Source of the DNA: Bog-473 sp035534235
GTDB taxonomy: Bacteria > Actinomycetota > Acidimicrobiia > Acidimicrobiales > RAAP-2
NCBI GenBank assembly: GCA_035534235.1
Contig: DATLSH010000037.1
Location: 1 to 31,473, forward strand
Length of the DNA: 31,473 nucleotides
Reading direction: 5' to 3'
The notes below the pieces were generated by a model. That model saw only the letters and a list, made by a program, of their open reading frames with translations, was not told the origin of the DNA and did not search any database. Position 1 is the stretch's first letter. Every line of letters starts with the position of its first letter. The position numbers and the translations under genes were made by a program. This document shows, piece by piece, positions 15,074-22,008 of the stretch.

Positions 15074-15888
15074 CCCATTCCGGCGCCGACATCGCACAGC
15101 TGCTGTCGGCCCACGGGTTGCGGCCCAGCCGGGCTCTGGGCCAGAACTTCGTCGCTGACCCCAACACCGTCCGGCGCATCGCCCGCCTGGCCGAGGTCGG
15201 GCCCGGCTCCCAGGTACTCGAGTTCGGGGCCGGCCTGGGGTCCCTCACCCTGGCGTTGGCTGAGACCGGGGCCCGGGTGGTCGCCGTCGAACTGGACCGC
15301 CACGTCATCCCCGCCCTGCGGTCGGTGGTCGAGCCGATCGGGGTCGAGGTGGTCGAAGGCGATGCCATGGCTCTGGACGTGGCGGGCATGCTGGCCGAGC
15401 GGGGTGACGGTCCCTGGTCCCTGGTGGCCAACCTGCCCTACAACCTGGCCACCCCCCTGGTCTTCCGGGTACTGGTGGAAGTTCCGGCGGTGCAACGGCT
15501 CCTGGTCATGGTGCAACGTGAGGTGGGTGAGCGCATGGCGGCCACCGTGGGTGACGCGGCTTACGGTTCGGTCTCGGTGCGGGTCGGCTATTTCGCCCGG
15601 AGCGGACTGGCCGGGCGTGTCCCGGCGTCGGTCTTCATCCCCCGCCCCCGGGTGGAGTCGGTGCTGGTGGGCCTGGAGCGAAGGGAGACTCCGGCCGTCG
15701 ACCCGGCCCTGGTGTCCTACGAGCGCCTGGCGGCGGTGGTGAAGGCCGGGTTCGGGCAGCGGCGCAAGATGCTGCGGCGCTCGTTGGCCGGCGTGGTCGA
15801 GCCCGAGACTTTCGCCCGGGCGGGCGTCCGACCCGATGCCCGGGCCGAGGAGCTCTCGGTCGAGGAGTGGGGCAGGCTGGCGCAATGA
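15070..15888 (+). CDS. rsmA: 16S rRNA dimethyladenosine transferase RsmA/KsgA
   Basis: Dimethylates A1518 and A1519 of 16S rRNA late in small-subunit assembly; loss in other bacteria gives kasugamycin resistance. It is 272 residues, normal length. Seen: LGQNFVADPNTVRRIARLA, SAM motif LEFGAGLGSLTLAL, acidic residue in AVELDRH, motif IV NLPYNLATPLVF, and the C-terminal domain with FGQRRKMLRRSLAG. GTG 15070 overlaps the upstream stop by four bases, and the stop overlaps the ispE start (ATGA), so the three genes are translationally coupled. Confidence 0.96.
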   Translation: MTHSGADIAQLLSAHGLRPSRALGQNFVADPNTVRRIARLAEVGPGSQVLEFGAGLGSLTLALAETGARVVAVELDRHVIPALRSVVEPIGVEVVEGDAMALDVAGMLAERGDGPWSLVANLPYNLATPLVFRVLVEVPAVQRLLVMVQREVGERMAATVGDAAYGSVSVRVGYFARSGLAGRVPASVFIPRPRVESVLVGLERRETPAVDPALVSYERLAAVVKAGFGQRRKMLRRSLAGVVEPETFARAGVRPDARAEELSVEEWGRLAQ

Positions 15889-16655
15889 CCCGCGTGGTGG
15901 CCCCGGCCAAGCTCACCCTCTCGCTGGCGGTGGCCGGAGTCCGTCCCGACGGGTACCACGAGTTGCGGGCCGAGATGGTCGCCCTCAGCCTGGCCGACGA
16001 GCTGACCTTCACGGAGGGCGGGTCCGGTTTGACCGTGGTGGCAGACCCGGGGACCAGAGCGGGATCCCTGGCCGGGGAGGAGGGCAACCTGATTGGGCGG
16101 GCCCTGGCCGCAGTGGGACGCACGGCGGCGGTGCACGTCGTCAAGCGGATCCCACTCGGGGGTGGGCTGGGCGGAGGGTCCTCCGATGCGGCGGCGGTGC
16201 TGCGCTGGGCCGGCTGTGACGACCCCGCTATCGCCGTGGGGCTCGGCGCCGACGTCCCCTTCAGCCTGGCCGGGGGGCGGGCCCTGGTGGAGGGGATCGG
16301 GGAGCGCCTCACGCCGCTGGAGTTCGAAGCCCGCGACTTCCTCCTGCTGGTTCCTCCCTTCGGGGTCGACACCCCCCTGGTCTATGCCGCCTGGGACGCC
16401 CAGCCATCCGCCGAGGGCCCCAACCAGCTGACGGCGGCGGCGCTGCGGGTGGAGCCCCGGTTGGCGGCGTGGCGCGACGCTTTGGCAGAGCTGACCGGGT
16501 GCCGACCGACCCTGGCTGGGAGCGGTTCCACCTGGTTCGTCGAGGGAGGACCGGCCGCAGCAGCGGCCGGGGAGAAGCCCTGGCTGGAGAGAGGCGGAGA
16601 GCGGGCCCGCCTGGTGCGGGCCCACACGGTGCCGGCGGGCTGGGAAGGGGGGTGA
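15885..16655 (+). CDS. ispE: 4-diphosphocytidyl-2-C-methyl-D-erythritol kinase
   Basis: GHMP-family kinase of the MEP pathway to isoprenoid precursors. It phosphorylates CDP-ME with ATP in the cytoplasm. Seen: APAKLTLSLAVAGVRPDGYHEL, the ATP loop PLGGGLGGGSSDAAAVL, the catalytic segment GADVPFSLAGG, and the third GHMP motif LAGSGSTWF. At 256 residues it is somewhat short for the family; the C-terminal part is compact but all motifs are present. ATG 15885 overlaps the rsmA stop. The gene closes the operon, and the mazE operator begins 13 bp after its stop. Confidence 0.95.
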   Translation: MTRVVAPAKLTLSLAVAGVRPDGYHELRAEMVALSLADELTFTEGGSGLTVVADPGTRAGSLAGEEGNLIGRALAAVGRTAAVHVVKRIPLGGGLGGGSSDAAAVLRWAGCDDPAIAVGLGADVPFSLAGGRALVEGIGERLTPLEFEARDFLLLVPPFGVDTPLVYAAWDAQPSAEGPNQLTAAALRVEPRLAAWRDALAELTGCRPTLAGSGSTWFVEGGPAAAAAGEKPWLERGGERARLVRAHTVPAGWEGG

Positions 16656-16667
16656 GGGGGCGAAGTG

Positions 16668-16699
16668 TTGTCATACAGAATATAATCCCTGTATGACAA
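16668..16699. promoter_or_regulatory. Perfect 11-bp inverted repeat: operator/promoter of mazEF
   Basis: TTGTCATACAG (16668-16678) and CTGTATGACAA (16689-16699) form a perfect inverted repeat around a 10-base spacer. The spacer holds a consensus -10 box TATAAT (16681-16686). ATG 16693 lies six bases after the box and inside the right arm. A bound repressor would cover both the -10 box and the transcription and translation start, as expected for autoregulation by a ribbon-helix-helix antitoxin. Confidence 0.8.
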
Positions 16700-16944
16700 T
16701 GCTCAGCTTCCGGGTGGACCAAGAAGACGCCGAGCGGGCTCAGACCTGGGCCGTCCGACTCGGCGTGGACCGTTCCGAACTCCTACGGGAAGCGCTTCGC
16801 CGCCACCTGCTCCGACTGGCCAGCGAGAATGATGCGGAGACCTGGGTGGCTCACCCTCTCGACGAGAACGAACGCTCGCTGGCGGCGATCGCAGATTGGG
16901 GGCCGGCCGAAGACTGGTCCGACTGGGCCGATGCAGCGGGGTGA
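16693..16944 (+). CDS. Ribbon-helix-helix antitoxin (MazE-like partner)
   Basis: 83-residue antitoxin. Residues 1-43 (MLSFRVDQEDAERAQTWA, then LGVDRSELLREALRRHLL) form a ribbon-helix-helix DNA-binding domain. The acidic, Trp-rich tail (LAAIADWGPAEDWSDWADAAG) is suited to block the toxin. ATG 16693 would be at or next to the 5' end of the mRNA; the alternative ATG 16699 would lose the first beta-strand residues. It overlaps the toxin gene by 14 bases. It probably represses its own promoter through the inverted repeat at 16668-16699. Confidence 0.87.
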   Translation: MTMLSFRVDQEDAERAQTWAVRLGVDRSELLREALRRHLLRLASENDAETWVAHPLDENERSLAAIADWGPAEDWSDWADAAG

Positions 16945-17239
16945 CATTTGGTTCGTGTCATCCCCTGGTGGCGACCGTCCCGTGGTTGTACTCACCCGTG
17001 ATCCGGTGGCGGATCGCATCGGTTCGGTGGTGGTGGCAGCCCTCACCCGCACCCGACGGGGCCTGGTGTCCGAACTCGACCTGTCGTCCGAGGTCGACGG
17101 CGTCCCGAGCGACTGCGTCGTGAACTTTGACAACATCCACACCCTGCCAAGAGAAGTATTCCGTCGATGGGTCGCCACGCTCTCGGCCAGCAGGCTGGCG
17201 GAGGTCTGTCGGGTAATGGCGGCCGCGATAGGCTGCTGA
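16931..17239 (+). CDS. MazF/PemK-family endoribonuclease toxin
   Basis: 102-residue toxin of the MazF/PemK family, which cleaves RNA at short sequence motifs. Seen: the N-terminal strand QRGDIWFVSSPGGDRPVVVLTRD, the TRTRRGLVSELDLSS segment, and SDCVVNFDNIHTLPREVF; these contain the conserved Arg and Ser/Thr positions of the family. ATG 16931 lies within the antitoxin gene (14-base overlap), giving translational coupling. The frame is open further upstream, but there it merely shadows the antitoxin gene. Cleavage specificity cannot be read from sequence. Confidence 0.87.
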   Translation: MQRGDIWFVSSPGGDRPVVVLTRDPVADRIGSVVVAALTRTRRGLVSELDLSSEVDGVPSDCVVNFDNIHTLPREVFRRWVATLSASRLAEVCRVMAAAIGC

Positions 17240-17245
17240 AAAGGG

Positions 17246-17344
17246 CTACTTGCCCGCCCGGCGCTGCCAGCGGGTGGCCTTCAGCATCTTCTTGTGCTTC
17301 TTCTTGCGCATGCGCTTGCGGCGCTTCTTGATCAGTGATCCCAT
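17246..17344 (-). CDS. Tiny ribosomal protein bS22 (AURKAIP1/COX24-like), 32 aa
   Basis: A 32-residue, very basic peptide: MGSLIKKRRKRMRKKKHKK, then MLKATRWQRRAGK. The start MGS-[VL]-IKKRRKRM-x-KKKH is the signature of the small-subunit protein bS22 of actinobacteria, found in mycobacterial ribosome structures and annotated as AURKAIP1/COX24-domain protein. Only six bases separate it from the convergent mazF stop. ATG 17344 lies ten bases after TAGCCT (17355-17360). It is downstream of the histidine kinase on the same strand but probably has its own promoter. Confidence 0.87.
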   Translation of the reverse strand: MGSLIKKRRKRMRKKKHKKMLKATRWQRRAGK

Positions 17345-17354
17345 GTCCTGCGGC

Positions 17355-17360
17355 AGGCTA
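17355..17360 (-). promoter_or_regulatory. Putative -10 box (TAGCCT) of bS22
   Basis: TAGCCT on the minus strand lies ten bases before ATG 17344 in the 75-base gap after the histidine kinase gene. An AGGA is present but too close to the ATG for a normal Shine-Dalgarno. Confidence 0.4.
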
Positions 17361-17419
17361 GCGGTCCCATGACCCGACTGCCAGGTCAGAGCTTCGGGGA
17401 CGAGGCGGCTGGGAGGACC

Positions 17420-18763
17420 CTACGGTTCGTCGGCGCCTTCAGGGGGGCCCGCCACCGCCGGCAAGCGGATCGACAATCGGGCGCCCCCGGCAGGGTCGTT
17501 GTCGGCCTGAATGGTGCCACCCTCGGCCTTGACCACCTGGGCCACGATGGCCAGTCCCAGACCGGAACCGGGCAACCCTCGGGCGGCCGGGCTCCGGTAG
17601 AAGCGGTCGAAGATGTGGGGAAGGTCGGCCTCGCCGATCCCGGGGCCGTGGTCGTGCACCATCACGCACCCGTCCCGGCAGAGCACCGTCACCGTCTGCC
17701 CCGGCGGGCTCCACTTGCGGGCGTTGTCGAGCAGGTTCCCGACGGCCCGGGTCAACCGGTCGGCGTGTCCTTCCACCCAGCACGGTTCGGCCTCCAAATT
17801 GAAGGAGACCTCGTCGGCCCGGCCGTGGGTGATCTGCACGTTGACCGCGTCGCGCACCAGGAGATCCAAGCGGAGAGCCTCAGGAGCCGCCGGAAGCTGG
17901 TCACCCCGGGCGAGCTCGGCCAGGTCCCCGACCAGATCGGTGAGCTCCTGCATCTGCACCAGGACATCGTCGACCAGCACGGAGCGGTCCACTTGAGAGA
18001 GTTCGTCCACCCTCCGGATGACCTCGAGGTTGGTGCGCAGGCTGGTCAAGGGGGTGCGGAGCTCGTGCGACGCGTCCAGGACGAGCTGGCTCTGGGACCG
18101 GCGGGAGGACTCCAGGGCTTCCAGCAGGCGGTTGAAGGTGCGGCGCAACCTTCCCAGCTCGTCGGCCCCGCCGGGCGACAGGCGGCGGGAGACATCGGTG
18201 GCGGCGGCCAACTCCTCGACGGTGTCGGTGAGGGAATTGAGGGGGACAAGTGCGGTCCGGGCCACCAGCCAGCCCAGCAACACGGCCAGCAGCACGCCGA
18301 TGGTGGCCACCGCGCCGAGCAGGAGGCCGAGCTTCTTCAAAATGGGGCCGACGTTGAGCAGGGTGGCGATCTGGAGCGCCCCACCGTCAACCAGGATGCC
18401 GGTTTCCACGGGAGTGCCCGGGCCGAGGTGTTCGACCAGCTCACGCAGCTGGTTGCCGCCGACATTCACGGTCACGAAGAAGGCAGGAGTCAGGCCGGCG
18501 GCTACGAGGCGGACTTCTCCGGTCACCGGAAGGCCGCCGCCTGACACGACCGCGCCGCTGGCGTCGATCACCTGGCCCTGGGTGGCGTTGGTGGTCCCGA
18601 TCTGCTGGCCGCCCACGATCTTCTGTGCGGCGGTGGTCAGGGAATTGTCGGCCGCATTGAGGAGGGTGTTGCGTGCGGCCACGAAGGAGGCACTTGAGGC
18701 CGCCAGGACGGCGATGACGACGGCCACCGTGGTGGCCAGGACAAGCCGGGTGCGGAAGGTCAC
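17420..18763 (-). CDS. MprB-like sensor histidine kinase
   Basis: 447-residue membrane sensor kinase. Predicted parts: TM1 at about 5-29, an extracytoplasmic sensor of about 115 residues, TM2 at about 146-172, a HAMP linker, HisKA with the phospho-accepting His at about 233 (LDASHELRTPLTSLR), then HATPase_c with N box NLLDNARKWS, G1 box DHGPGIGEADLPHIFDRFYR and G2 box GSGLGLAIV. GTG 18763 overlaps the response-regulator stop by four bases (GTGA). The frame is open 15 codons further into that gene, but those lack a membrane start. It resembles mycobacterial MprB, which responds to envelope stress; the signal here is unknown. Confidence 0.92.
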   Translation of the reverse strand: MTFRTRLVLATTVAVVIAVLAASSASFVAARNTLLNAADNSLTTAAQKIVGGQQIGTTNATQGQVIDASGAVVSGGGLPVTGEVRLVAAGLTPAFFVTVNVGGNQLRELVEHLGPGTPVETGILVDGGALQIATLLNVGPILKKLGLLLGAVATIGVLLAVLLGWLVARTALVPLNSLTDTVEELAAATDVSRRLSPGGADELGRLRRTFNRLLEALESSRRSQSQLVLDASHELRTPLTSLRTNLEVIRRVDELSQVDRSVLVDDVLVQMQELTDLVGDLAELARGDQLPAAPEALRLDLLVRDAVNVQITHGRADEVSFNLEAEPCWVEGHADRLTRAVGNLLDNARKWSPPGQTVTVLCRDGCVMVHDHGPGIGEADLPHIFDRFYRSPAARGLPGSGLGLAIVAQVVKAEGGTIQADNDPAGGARLSIRLPAVAGPPEGADEP

Positions 18764-19431
18764 GGGTCGCGCAGCACGTAGCCCACGCCGCGCACGGTGT
18801 GGATGCAACGGCTCTCGCCACCCTCCTCCAGCTTGCGCCGGAGGTACCCCACGTAGACAGCGAGCGAATTGGTCCCCGAGTCGAAGTCGAATCCCCAGAC
18901 CTGCTGGAGGAGGACCTCACGTGAAAGGACCTGCCGGGGGTGGCGCAGGAACATTTCCAGCAGGTCGAATTCAATCCGGGTCAATGTGAAGGAACGCCGG
19001 CCCCGCTGCCCCTCCCGGCTGGAGAGGTCCAGCGTGAGATCTCCCACCCGGAGAAGGCCGCCCTCGCCCTCGAAGCGCCGACGCAGGAGGGCCCGCAGCC
19101 GGGCCAACAGCTCAGCGAGGGCGAAGGGCTTGACCAGATAGTCGTCGGCCCCGGCATCGAGCCCCTGGACCCGGTCGTCAATCTCCTGGCGCGCGGTAAG
19201 CATGAGCACCGGGGTGTCGTCACCGGCGCTCCGCATGCGGCGGCAGACCTGGAGCCCGTCGAGGTCGGGCAGCTGCAAGTCGAGGACGAGGGCGTCGGGA
19301 GGGGTGAGCGCCAGTGCCTCGAGCGCCTCGCCCCCCGATGGCACGGTCGTCACGTCGTAGCCTTCCAGGCGCAGCGCCCGATCGATCGATCGGCGGACCG
19401 CCAGATCGTCGTCCACCACGAGGATGCGCAC
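18760..19431 (-). CDS. MprA-like OmpR-family response regulator
   Basis: 223-residue DNA-binding response regulator. The receiver domain has the acidic cluster VVDDD at the N-terminus, the phosphorylated Asp at about 51 (LVLDLQLPD), the Thr in LTARQ and the Lys in VKPFA. The C-terminal winged helix is of the OmpR/PhoB type (FTLTRIEFDLLEMFLRHP, VWGFDFDSGTNSLAVYVGYLRRKLE, HTVRGVGYVL) and is strongly like mycobacterial MprA. GTG 19431 lies exactly seven bases after TAGGTT. It is coupled to the sensor kinase downstream. Confidence 0.93.
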   Translation of the reverse strand: MRILVVDDDLAVRRSIDRALRLEGYDVTTVPSGGEALEALALTPPDALVLDLQLPDLDGLQVCRRMRSAGDDTPVLMLTARQEIDDRVQGLDAGADDYLVKPFALAELLARLRALLRRRFEGEGGLLRVGDLTLDLSSREGQRGRRSFTLTRIEFDLLEMFLRHPRQVLSREVLLQQVWGFDFDSGTNSLAVYVGYLRRKLEEGGESRCIHTVRGVGYVLRDP

Positions 19432-19438
19432 GGGGGAG

Positions 19439-19444
19439 AACCTA
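19439..19444 (-). promoter_or_regulatory. Putative -10 box (TAGGTT) of the MprA-like gene
   Basis: TAGGTT on the minus strand is exactly seven bases from GTG 19431, which has no Shine-Dalgarno. Confidence 0.5.
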
Positions 19445-19483
19445 CTGCGAGCGATGCCAGCGAACACGGCCGGGCGGGGTGTC

Positions 19484-19489
19484 TAACCT
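19484..19489 (+). promoter_or_regulatory. Putative -10 box (TAACCT) of tRNA-Gln
   Basis: TAACCT lies 19 bases before the mature 5' end of the tRNA, which would give a precursor with a 5' leader of about a dozen bases. No -35 consensus is seen. Confidence 0.4.
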
Positions 19490-19508
19490 CTACCACGCAC
19501 CGCCTCTT

Positions 19509-19581
19509 TCCGGGGTAGTTCAATCGGCAGAACGTCGGCCTTTGGAGCCGGATGTTGGAGGTTCGAGCCCTCCCCCCGGAG
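19509..19581 (+). tRNA. tRNA-Gln (anticodon TTG)
   Basis: A full cloverleaf can be folded by hand. The acceptor TCCGGGG pairs with CCCCGGA. The D stem is GTTC/GAAC. The anticodon stem TCGGC/GCCGG encloses the loop CTTTGGA, with TTG at positions 34-36. The T arm is GGAGG-TTCGAGC-CCTCC. The discriminator is G and the 3' CCA is not encoded. The anticodon reads CAA (and CAG by wobble). Confidence 0.95.
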
Positions 19582-19591
19582 CGACCGCCTC

Positions 19592-19903
19592 TCACCGGTT
19601 GGTGGGTTTGTCCCGCTCGGCCAGTTCGGCCAGGTAGTCGTTGTACGCAGCGAGCTCCGCCTCCTCAGACGCGGTGGGGCTCTGGGGTGCCGGCGGGGCG
19701 GGAGCGTCACCGGCCTCGTGGACGAAGCGCCACCACATGTAGACGGCGTAGCCCGCGAAAAACGGCCATTCGAAGACGTAGGCCCAGCTCAGGTCGTTGC
19801 CTCCGAGGGCACGCTGCAATTGCCAGACGCACATGGCGATGAAGGTGGGCACGATGACGACGATCACCGCATGGAGGACCAGGGCCCGGCGTGAGAACCA
19901 CAT
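19592..19903 (-). CDS. Small membrane protein, conserved in actinobacteria
   Basis: 103-residue protein with two predicted membrane segments: VLHAVIVVIVPTFIAMCVW at about 9-27 and YVFEWPFFAGYAVYMWW at about 42-58. A hydrophilic, Pro/Ala/Glu-rich cytoplasmic or external tail follows. The pattern WQ-x-x-RA-x-x-GN-x-x-SW-x-Y-x-FEWP recurs, as I recall, in unnamed actinobacterial proteins; no function is known to me. ATG 19903 lies nine bases downstream of the hydrolase stop on the same strand, so the two are probably co-transcribed. Confidence 0.75.
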   Translation of the reverse strand: MWFSRRALVLHAVIVVIVPTFIAMCVWQLQRALGGNDLSWAYVFEWPFFAGYAVYMWWRFVHEAGDAPAPPAPQSPTASEEAELAAYNDYLAELAERDKPTNR

Positions 19904-19912
19904 GCGTGGCGC

Positions 19913-20809
19913 CTACCCGCCGTCGGGGAAAAGGAAGTCCGTCAGTATTGCGGCCAGCTCCAGCGGTCGGTCGCCCTGGATGCTATGGCCGGCGCCCACC
20001 ACCCCAACGACCGTGCAGGTTGGTTGGCGCCGCAGCAATTCCTCCACGTCCGCATCGTCCACCACCGACCAGGCGAGTCCCCGCACCAGCATGAGCGGGA
20101 CGGCGATGCCCGAGATGGCGCTCCACCAGTCCCCGAACCCAGGGCGACCTCCGCCCTCGGCGGGCCGGAAACGGGCATAGCGCCACACCCAGCTGCCGTC
20201 CTCGCGCTGCACCGCGTTGTGCAGGATGCCCCGGCGCAACGACGACTCGCTCCGGGTCGGATTGTGCTCCATGGTGCGGGCCAAAAGCTCGTCGAAGCTG
20301 GGAAAGCTGGCCGGCCCGTCAATGAAGGCGGTGATGGGTGCCGACTTCTCCGGGTTCACCCCCGGCGTCACGTCGACAAGTACCAAGGAGCGGACGAGCG
20401 CGGGAGCGTGGGCGGCCAGGGCAATGGAGGAGATGCCCCCGAGTGACATGCCGACCACCCCGCGTGCCCCGGGGGCCAGCTCGGCCACGACGCGGGCCAG
20501 GTCCTCACCGTTGCTCTCAGCCGACAGCGAGCCCTCGGGACCCCCGTCGGAGTGTCCGTGGCCGGGTAGGTCGATGGCCAGGAGGGGCCGCCCCAGGGCG
20601 AGCGCAACCGTGTCCCAGGTGTGGGCATTCTGCGCACCGCCGTGCACGAGGACCAGCTCGGGCGGGGTGGTGCCCCAGACCAGGCTGGAGACCTTCCGCC
20701 CCGGCGCAACCTCGACGTCGACCCGGCGCACTTCTGGCGGTCCCGGGTAGGGCAGTCCGTACTCGGCTGCGTTCTCCGAAAAGAGCCCGAACTCGTCGTA
20801 GGGCATCAC
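19913..20809 (-). CDS. Alpha/beta-hydrolase fold enzyme
   Basis: 298-residue soluble hydrolase. Seen: oxyanion motif LVLVHGGAQNAHTWD, strand motif LLAIDLPGHGHSDGG, nucleophile elbow GMSLGG with the catalytic Ser, and the C-terminal His in VGAGHSIQGDRPLEL. The acidic partner is probably in the segment SVVDDADVEEL. The substrate is unknown; esterase or dehalogenase-like activity is possible. Three starts are close together (GTG 20818, GTG 20809, ATG 20806). GTG 20809 is chosen because it lies exactly seven bases after TACTGT, whereas 20818 overlaps that box. It is divergent from glmU. Confidence 0.87.
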   Translation of the reverse strand: MMPYDEFGLFSENAAEYGLPYPGPPEVRRVDVEVAPGRKVSSLVWGTTPPELVLVHGGAQNAHTWDTVALALGRPLLAIDLPGHGHSDGGPEGSLSAESNGEDLARVVAELAPGARGVVGMSLGGISSIALAAHAPALVRSLVLVDVTPGVNPEKSAPITAFIDGPASFPSFDELLARTMEHNPTRSESSLRRGILHNAVQREDGSWVWRYARFRPAEGGGRPGFGDWWSAISGIAVPLMLVRGLAWSVVDDADVEELLRRQPTCTVVGVVGAGHSIQGDRPLELAAILTDFLFPDGG

Positions 20810-20816
20810 AGATTGC

Positions 20817-20822
20817 ACAGTA
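20817..20822 (-). promoter_or_regulatory. Putative -10 box (TACTGT) of the alpha/beta hydrolase
   Basis: TACTGT on the minus strand ends seven bases before GTG 20809 and overlaps the alternative upstream GTG, making that start unlikely. Confidence 0.45.
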
Positions 20823-20859
20823 TCGGGCGAGATGCGCTCACCGGAGGCCTCAGACGGGC

Positions 20860-20865
20860 TAAGAA
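20860..20865 (+). promoter_or_regulatory. Putative -10 box (TAAGAA) of glmU
   Basis: TAAGAA, followed by T, ends seven bases before ATG 20873. The last base departs from TANNNT, but the spacing fits; AAGAAT at spacing six is the alternative reading. Confidence 0.4.
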
Positions 20866-20872
20866 TGACCCG

Positions 20873-21973
20873 ATGCCCGAACGCCGCCTTTCCGCCGTGG
20901 TCCTGGCAGCGGGCGAGGGAACCCGCATGCGCTCAGAGCGTCCCAAGCCGCTCCATCTCCTGTGCGGCCGGCCCATGATCCTGCACGTGCTCGATGCCAT
21001 GGCCGAGATCGACGTCACCCGGGTGGTGGTCGTGGTCGGCCATCGGGCCGACTGGGTCACAAAGACCCTGGTCCAGCACGCCCCCCAGTCGATGGAGATC
21101 GAATTCGTGGAGCAGGAGTCCCAGGCGGGCACCGGCGACGCGTTGGCGGTCGGGCTGACCGGCCTCCCCCACGACGACGAGGAGACGGAGGACGTGGTCG
21201 TGCTCCCGGGGGACACACCCCTCCTGCGCCCCCAGACACTGGCGGCCCTGGTGCGCCACCACCGGTTGGAAGATGCCAGCGCCACCCTCCTCACGGCCGA
21301 GGTGGACGATCCGAGTGGTTACGGGCGGGTGGTGCACGGCAAGGACGATGGGGTCTGCCGCGTCGTCGAAGAGGTGGACGCCACCGAGGAGGAGAAGGGA
21401 ATTGTGGAGGTGTGCACCTCCATCTACTGCTTCCGGCGCAGTGTCCTGGCGCCCGCCCTCCGCCGGCTGACGCCGGCCAACGCGCAAGGTGAGTACTACC
21501 TGACCGACGCGGTGAGCGTCCTCTTCAACGCCGGCTACAGGGTGCGGTCATTGATCCTGCCCGACTCCATGGAGGCGGCGGGCGTGAACGACCGGGCCCA
21601 GCTGGCCGTGGCCGAAGCCGAGCTGCGCGACCGGATAAACGAAAGGTGGATGCGCCGTGGCGTGACCATGTGGGATCCCGAGCGGACCTATGTGGACGCC
21701 CAGGTCAGCCTGTCGACCGACGTGTCGTTGCTCCCGGGGGTGATCCTGCGTGGCCATTGCGAGGTGGGCGAGGGGAGTGAGATCGGACCGAACTGCGTCC
21801 TGACTGACACCACGGTCGGGAACCACGCGGTAGTGACCGAGAGCATCTGCGACCGGTCGACCGTGGGCGATGGCGCCCGCATCGGCCCATATTGCGTGCT
21901 GCAGCCGGGCGCAGAGGTGGGTCCCGGGGTGGTGGTGGCCCCCCACACGGTGGTTGACGCGTCTCTGACCTGA
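20873..21973 (+). CDS. glmU: GlmU-type N-acetylglucosamine-1-phosphate uridylyltransferase, lacking the acetyltransferase end
   Basis: N-terminal nucleotidyltransferase (about 1-235) that makes UDP-GlcNAc for peptidoglycan. Seen: LAAGEGTRMRSERPKPLH, QAGTGDALAVGL, VLPGDTPLLRP and GEYYLTDAVSVL. A left-handed beta-helix follows (about 265-366, hexapeptide-like repeats such as IGPNCVLTDTTVG). The protein stops at 366 residues, whereas typical GlmU has about 450-495. The missing part is the one that carries the acetyltransferase active site (the GHLTYLGD ... GAGTITCNYDG region of E. coli GlmU). No remnant is seen in the 35-base gap before prs. It may therefore be uridylyltransferase only. ATG 20873 follows TAAGAA by seven bases. 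Confidence 0.9.
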   Translation: MPERRLSAVVLAAGEGTRMRSERPKPLHLLCGRPMILHVLDAMAEIDVTRVVVVVGHRADWVTKTLVQHAPQSMEIEFVEQESQAGTGDALAVGLTGLPHDDEETEDVVVLPGDTPLLRPQTLAALVRHHRLEDASATLLTAEVDDPSGYGRVVHGKDDGVCRVVEEVDATEEEKGIVEVCTSIYCFRRSVLAPALRRLTPANAQGEYYLTDAVSVLFNAGYRVRSLILPDSMEAAGVNDRAQLAVAEAELRDRINERWMRRGVTMWDPERTYVDAQVSLSTDVSLLPGVILRGHCEVGEGSEIGPNCVLTDTTVGNHAVVTESICDRSTVGDGARIGPYCVLQPGAEVGPGVVVAPHTVVDASLT

Positions 21974-21995
21974 GGCAGGGGGGGTCCAGGGGAAG

Positions 21996-22001
21996 TAGCG
22001 T
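21996..22001 (+). promoter_or_regulatory. Putative -10 box (TAGCGT) of prs
   Basis: TAGCGT in the 35-base glmU-prs gap ends exactly seven bases before GTG 22009, suggesting that prs has its own leaderless transcript. Confidence 0.5.
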
Positions 22002-22008
22002 TGGAGAC

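Noticed and set aside
16668..16673. TTGTCA as the -35 box of mazEF
   Set aside because: It is only seven bases from TATAAT, far too close for a -35 element. It is part of the operator arm.
19509..19581. Reading the tRNA as tRNA-Pro(TGG)
   Set aside because: With the TCGGC/GCCGG stem the seven-base loop is CTTTGGA, which places TTG at positions 34-36. TGG would need a shifted loop that breaks the stem.
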